A stretch of 9,962 nucleotides of DNA from Sandaracinaceae bacterium (GTDB taxonomy: Bacteria; Myxococcota_A; Polyangia; Polyangiales; Sandaracinaceae): positions 1 through 9,962 of the forward strand of contig JANWYL010000105.1 in assembly GCA_025056955.1 (NCBI GenBank), given 5' to 3'. Position 1 is the first letter of the stretch. Each line of letters begins with the position of its first letter. Below are positions 7,203 through 9,962 of this stretch, piece after piece. The notes under the pieces are model-generated. The model did not search any database and was not told the DNA's origin. It saw only the letters and a list, made by a program, of their open reading frames with translations. Position numbers and translations under genes: made by a program.

Positions 7203-8398
7203 ATAACCAGAAAAAGAAGCGCAAGGATTGGAAGGAGCAAAAGGAGCCAAAGCCATCCCAAACCTTGTTGCTTTGCAATCCAAAAAGACCAGTGGCTTCG
7301 AAGGTACTGCAAGGGGGAAGGCCGGGTGAACAAAAGCTGAGGGGATGGTGAGGGGTGGTCTTTTGAGGTTGTGAGATTTTCAGAGGTTTCGGCTTTTTTG
7401 GTGATTGGCGTTTCAGCAGGTGATTTGGGGGTTGATTGGGATTGATGGGTTTTGACATCCCTCATCGCAATTTCGAGTTCCGAAAGGAATTGACGCACCG
7501 TGGGGGTGCGTTCTTTGGGATCCCGCGCAAGGGCCCTGGTGAGCGCTGCTTCAAGAGAGGGAGGCGCATCGGGTCGGAGGCTCCGCAAAGAGAGGATACG
7601 GCCGCTCAGGATGCACCCGAGAAGTTGCTTCACATCTTCTGCAGGGTAGATCGAACGGCCGCTTAGCATTTCAAAGACAATCGCAGCAATCGAAAAGACA
7701 TCAGAGGCTTGACTCGCCTGGGTTGAGTCAAATAGGGCTTCTGGTGCGATGTAGCGCGGGGTTCCAACCACCATGCCTTTTTGGGTGAGGCGGGTTGGCC
7801 TGTAAAGATAACGAGAAAGGCCAAAGTCGAGGAGTTGGCAGGGGGGAACGCCCCCACGGGGGAGGATGAGGTTTTCTGGTTTGATGTCGCGGTGGATGAT
7901 GCCCCGAGCGTGGGCATAGTCCACAGCCTCGCAAAGGGTGCGCACGATTGGCCATGCCTCTTCAAAGCCAAAGGTGCCTTTCCGTTCAAGGCGTTCTTTG
8001 AGGGTTTCACCCTCGACATGTTCGGTGGCAATCCAGTAGCTTCCTTGGGGTGTGCGGCCATAGTCGATGAAGCGCACGATCGCTGGATGTTCAAAAGAAC
8101 GGAGGATCTCAGCCTCCTGCACAAAACGCGACAAAAGCGCTTGGTCTTTTGCCTGCTCTGCTGAAAGGATTTTCAGCACCACCACCTTCTCACTGCAGGT
8201 GTCAAAGGCTGTGAGCAACTTCCCAGAAAAGCCTTGGCCCAAGCTCCCATCAACCCGAAAGCGATTGCTAAAGAAGGCGCCGATATCGGTTTCGCTGAGA
8301 ACTTGAGTGGACTCGCAAAAGAGGTTGTCCTCGTTCTCAAGAGGGTAAGGTGGGCTTCCTTCGCTTTTCTGATTTTCAGCGCCTTTTTTCAAAATCAT
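7187..8398 (-). CDS. Hanks-type Ser/Thr protein kinase with C-terminal membrane anchor
   Basis: The product is 403 residues. After a polar N-terminus of about 45 residues comes a complete kinase domain (about 46-315). It has a Gly-rich loop GQGFSGK (54-60), the ATP-binding Lys in VVVLK (K76), the helix-C Glu E95, the catalytic HRDIKPEN (169-176), DFG (191-193), a threonine-containing activation loop (RLTQKGMVVGTPRY) and APE (218-220); it should be active. A linker rich in Ser, Pro, Thr and Lys (about 316-375) leads to one strongly hydrophobic helix (about 380-400), ending HFF at the C-terminus. Unlike PknB-type receptors there is no extracellular domain, so the kinase domain is tethered to the cytoplasmic face. 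ATG 8398 is chosen because GGAG lies 8 bases upstream; an in-frame TTG at 8431 is an alternative. Such kinases are numerous in Myxococcota and Planctomycetes. It is monocistronic here and convergent with the transporter gene. Substrates are unknown. Confidence 0.95.
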   Translation of the reverse strand: MILKKGAENQKSEGSPPYPLENEDNLFCESTQVLSETDIGAFFSNRFRVDGSLGQGFSGKLLTAFDTCSEKVVVLKILSAEQAKDQALLSRFVQEAEILRSFEHPAIVRFIDYGRTPQGSYWIATEHVEGETLKERLERKGTFGFEEAWPIVRTLCEAVDYAHARGIIHRDIKPENLILPRGGVPPCQLLDFGLSRYLYRPTRLTQKGMVVGTPRYIAPEALFDSTQASQASDVFSIAAIVFEMLSGRSIYPAEDVKQLLGCILSGRILSLRSLRPDAPPSLEAALTRALARDPKERTPTVRQFLSELEIAMRDVKTHQSQSTPKSPAETPITKKAETSENLTTSKDHPSPSPQLLFTRPSPLQYLRSHWSFWIAKQQGLGWLWLLLLLPILALLFLVIQHFF

Positions 8399-8574
8399 CC
8401 CTTCCGCTCCCTCGTGATCGAAGCCAGTCAATTGAAAGATAGGAGCCTCAGTCCTGTTTCTTTTTGGAAGGGTAAAGGCAAAAGTCCCATTGACTTCCAG
8501 CGCAACATCTTAGGCAGATTCTCTTCAATTATGGAAGCAGATCCAAGCGCTTCCAAATGGAATAGGCTTAGGGC
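8399..8574. promoter_or_regulatory. Divergent intergenic region between kinase and amidase genes
   Basis: These 176 bases must drive the kinase leftward and the amidase rightward. A TTGACT at 8490-8495 followed 15 bases later by TAGGCA (8511-8516) is a weak sigma-70-like candidate for the amidase. A nearby imperfect palindrome centred on AAGCGCTT (8546-8553), flanked by CC and CC rather than CC and GG, and the pair GGAAGC (8533-8538)/GCTTCC (8549-8554) could be an operator or chance. No small gene is convincing here. Confidence 0.35.
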
Positions 8575-9432
8575 ATGAAAAAGCGAGTCAAAGTGGCTGT
8601 TCTTCAGATGAACTCGACACAAAACGTGGAGGCAAACCTCGCTCAACTCGAAGGGCTTTGCCAAGAAGCGGCGTTGGATGGGGCCAAGCTGATTGTGGCC
8701 CCAGAAGGTTGCGCCTACCTTGGAAGCGACTCACCCAAGGAAGGTGATCCCGGCAAGTTGGGTGTGGCTGAGCCTCTACCAGAAGGCGGAACAATCCTCA
8801 ACCGGATTCGATCGATTGCTCAACGCCTGGGTGTGGAGATGGTGATCGGTGGCTTTTGGGAGAAGAGCCATCACCCTCAAAAGGTGTATAACAGCTGCAT
8901 CCATTTGGACCAAGAAGGAAGGGTGCGTGCGGTTTATCGAAAGATGCACCTTTTTGATGTGGATCTGCCAGATGGGAGCACCTTTGAGGAATCAAAAAGT
9001 GTGCTTGCGGGTGATGAGGTGGTGACGAGCGAAAGCGTTGCAGGGGTGTTGGGGCTTTCGATTTGCTACGATTTGCGCTTCCCCGAGCTTTACCGCGCCC
9101 TTGTCGATCGGGGGGCGACGCTCATCGCAGTCCCAGCGGCTTTCACGCTGATGACTGGCAAAGATCACTGGCATGTGCTTTTGCGGGCGCGGGCCATCGA
9201 GTCGCAGTGCCATGTTGTGGCTGCGGCGCAGTGGGGAGAGCACGGGGCAGGTCGCCGTTCCTATGGGCATGCCCTCATCGCAGACCCTTGGGGGACAGTG
9301 CTTGCTGAGTGCGGAGATGGGAGCGGCTATGCCAGCGCCTGGATCGATGAAGAGCGCGTTTTGGAGGTGCGAAGGCGCATTCCGGCCCTTCGGCATCGTC
9401 GGCTTGGGCGTGGCCTTGCCGCTGGCTCCTAG
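8575..9432 (+). CDS. Carbon-nitrogen hydrolase of the Nit1/Nit2 type (probable deaminated glutathione amidase)
   Basis: A cytoplasmic amidase of the nitrilase superfamily; the Nit1 branch hydrolyses deaminated glutathione, a by-product of transaminases, and so acts in metabolite repair. It has 285 residues, the usual size. The Glu-Lys-Cys catalytic set is present: E44 in APEGCAYLG, K123 in VYRKMHLFDVD and C164 in SICYDLRFPELYR. Features pointing to Nit1 rather than a plain nitrilase are the KMHLFDVDLPDGSTFEES block, GKDHWHVLLRARAIESQC, AAAQWGEH, SYGHALIADPWG and the C-terminal RRRIPALRHRR, which parallels the RRHLPVFQHRR of mammalian Nit1 as I recall it. An omega-amidase (Nit2) activity is the main alternative. 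ATG 8575 has only a weak ribosome site (TTAGGGC). The gene ends in a stop codon shared as CTAG with convergent gatB. Confidence 0.92.
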   Translation: MKKRVKVAVLQMNSTQNVEANLAQLEGLCQEAALDGAKLIVAPEGCAYLGSDSPKEGDPGKLGVAEPLPEGGTILNRIRSIAQRLGVEMVIGGFWEKSHHPQKVYNSCIHLDQEGRVRAVYRKMHLFDVDLPDGSTFEESKSVLAGDEVVTSESVAGVLGLSICYDLRFPELYRALVDRGATLIAVPAAFTLMTGKDHWHVLLRARAIESQCHVVAAAQWGEHGAGRRSYGHALIADPWGTVLAECGDGSGYASAWIDEERVLEVRRRIPALRHRRLGRGLAAGS

Positions 9433-9962
9433 ATTTCGATTGATTCAAGCAGGCGATCGAGGAGGCGGTTGACGAGTTGTGGATCGGCACCCTCGATTGA
9501 GCGCATGGCTTGGCCCACAAAGAAGCCCCGCACACCCTTTTTGCCAGCTCGGTAGCTTGCAAGCTCTTTGGGGTGCTTGGCCAAAATGTCGCGCAAGGTG
9601 CGTTCGATCAGGGCCTCGTCTTGCACCTGGACGAGACCGCGCTCTTCGATGATCACTTGCGGCATTTTACCGGTTTGGACCATGATGGCAAAGACGTCTT
9701 TTGCGATTTTCCCGTTGATTTGCCCCCTCTCAAGAAGGGCCAAAAGATCGGAGAGGGCTTCTTCTGTGCATGGAAATTCGGCTTGAAGGCCATCGCTTTG
9801 GACGAAGCGCAAGACTTCAGAGCCAACGAAATTGGCGACGCGTTTTCCTGCTTTCTCACGTGGGTATTCTGGGCCAAGCTTTTGCCAAAGAAGGGATGCG
9901 CTTTTTTCAAAAAAATCTGCTACCCTGGGATGGATGCTCATCACCTGGGCGTCGTATTGGGT
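9429..9962 (-). CDS. gatB: Aspartyl/glutamyl-tRNA amidotransferase subunit B, C-terminal part (5' end beyond right edge)
   Basis: GatB carries the kinase/transamidase activity of GatCAB, which converts Glu-tRNA(Gln) or Asp-tRNA(Asn) to the correct amide form in bacteria lacking GlnRS or AsnRS. Only the last 177 residues are in view, out of about 475-500. They begin at YDAQV...ADFFE, matching the conserved YDA...LT....ADYFE segment of GatB. The C-terminal GatB/YqeY tRNA-binding domain follows, with GQINGKIAKDVFAIM, a G(L/K)xQ..DE segment (GLVQVQDEAL) and the hallmark YRAGKKGVRGFFVGQAM...G.ADPQLVNRLL. The catalytic N-terminal half lies off the window. An internal GTG at 9944 is not the true start, since the open frame and the homology both continue to the edge. 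gatA and gatC, often adjacent, cannot be seen. Confidence 0.95.
   Translation of the reverse strand, partial: TQYDAQVMSIHPRVADFFEKSASLLWQKLGPEYPREKAGKRVANFVGSEVLRFVQSDGLQAEFPCTEEALSDLLALLERGQINGKIAKDVFAIMVQTGKMPQVIIEERGLVQVQDEALIERTLRDILAKHPKELASYRAGKKGVRGFFVGQAMRSIEGADPQLVNRLLDRLLESIEI

Noticed and set aside
1..9962. Search for tRNA, rRNA, CRISPR repeats, insertion-sequence ends or toxin-antitoxin genes.
   Set aside because: Nearly all of the window is accounted for by conserved coding frames, and I saw no array, terminal repeat or cloverleaf.

Overview
The window carries nine protein-coding genes packed almost without gaps on both strands. I see no rRNA, tRNA, CRISPR array, insertion sequence, phage gene or attachment site. 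Two genes are cut by the edges: a diguanylate cyclase at the left and gatB at the right. G+C is a little over half by eye. The mix suggests a Myxococcota (deltaproteobacterial-type) chromosome of moderate G+C: a Hanks-type Ser/Thr kinase with a C-terminal membrane anchor, a stand-alone E1-alpha of the form I recall from myxobacteria, a multi-GAF GGDEF protein and a Nit1-like amidase. This assignment is an inference from family resemblance, not a database result.

Left block, minus strand (about 1-3917): transcription runs from a TatD-family metal-dependent hydrolase, through an unrecognised exported protein that may be a beta-barrel (GTG start, AGAGG ribosome site overlapping the tatD stop), into a membrane-bound GAF-GAF-GGDEF diguanylate cyclase (probable GTG start, again behind AGAGG). 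Tight spacing suggests one operon. The link between the envelope protein and c-di-GMP signalling is the least explained part of the window.

Middle block, plus strand (about 4014-7202), divergent from tatD across about 96 bases: a thiamine-diphosphate E1-alpha subunit without a beta partner in view, then the tRNA 2-thiocytidine synthetase TtcA, whose end overlaps an EamA-type transporter by 47 bases. The transporter has the strongest ribosome-binding site in the window, inside the ttcA coding sequence.

Right block (about 7187-9962): a tail-anchored Ser/Thr kinase on the minus strand overlaps the end of the transporter gene convergently. A Nit1/Nit2-type amidase (plus) diverges from the kinase across about 176 bases and meets gatB (minus) with both stop codons sharing one CTAG.

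Most genes are housekeeping or metabolic (metabolite repair, tRNA modification, tRNA-dependent amidation, keto-acid oxidation) and two are signalling proteins. No clear new defence, mobile or biosynthetic system is visible. The best leads are the unknown envelope protein beside the cyclase, the altered GDG motif in E1-alpha, and an apparent excess of the palindrome CGATCG.
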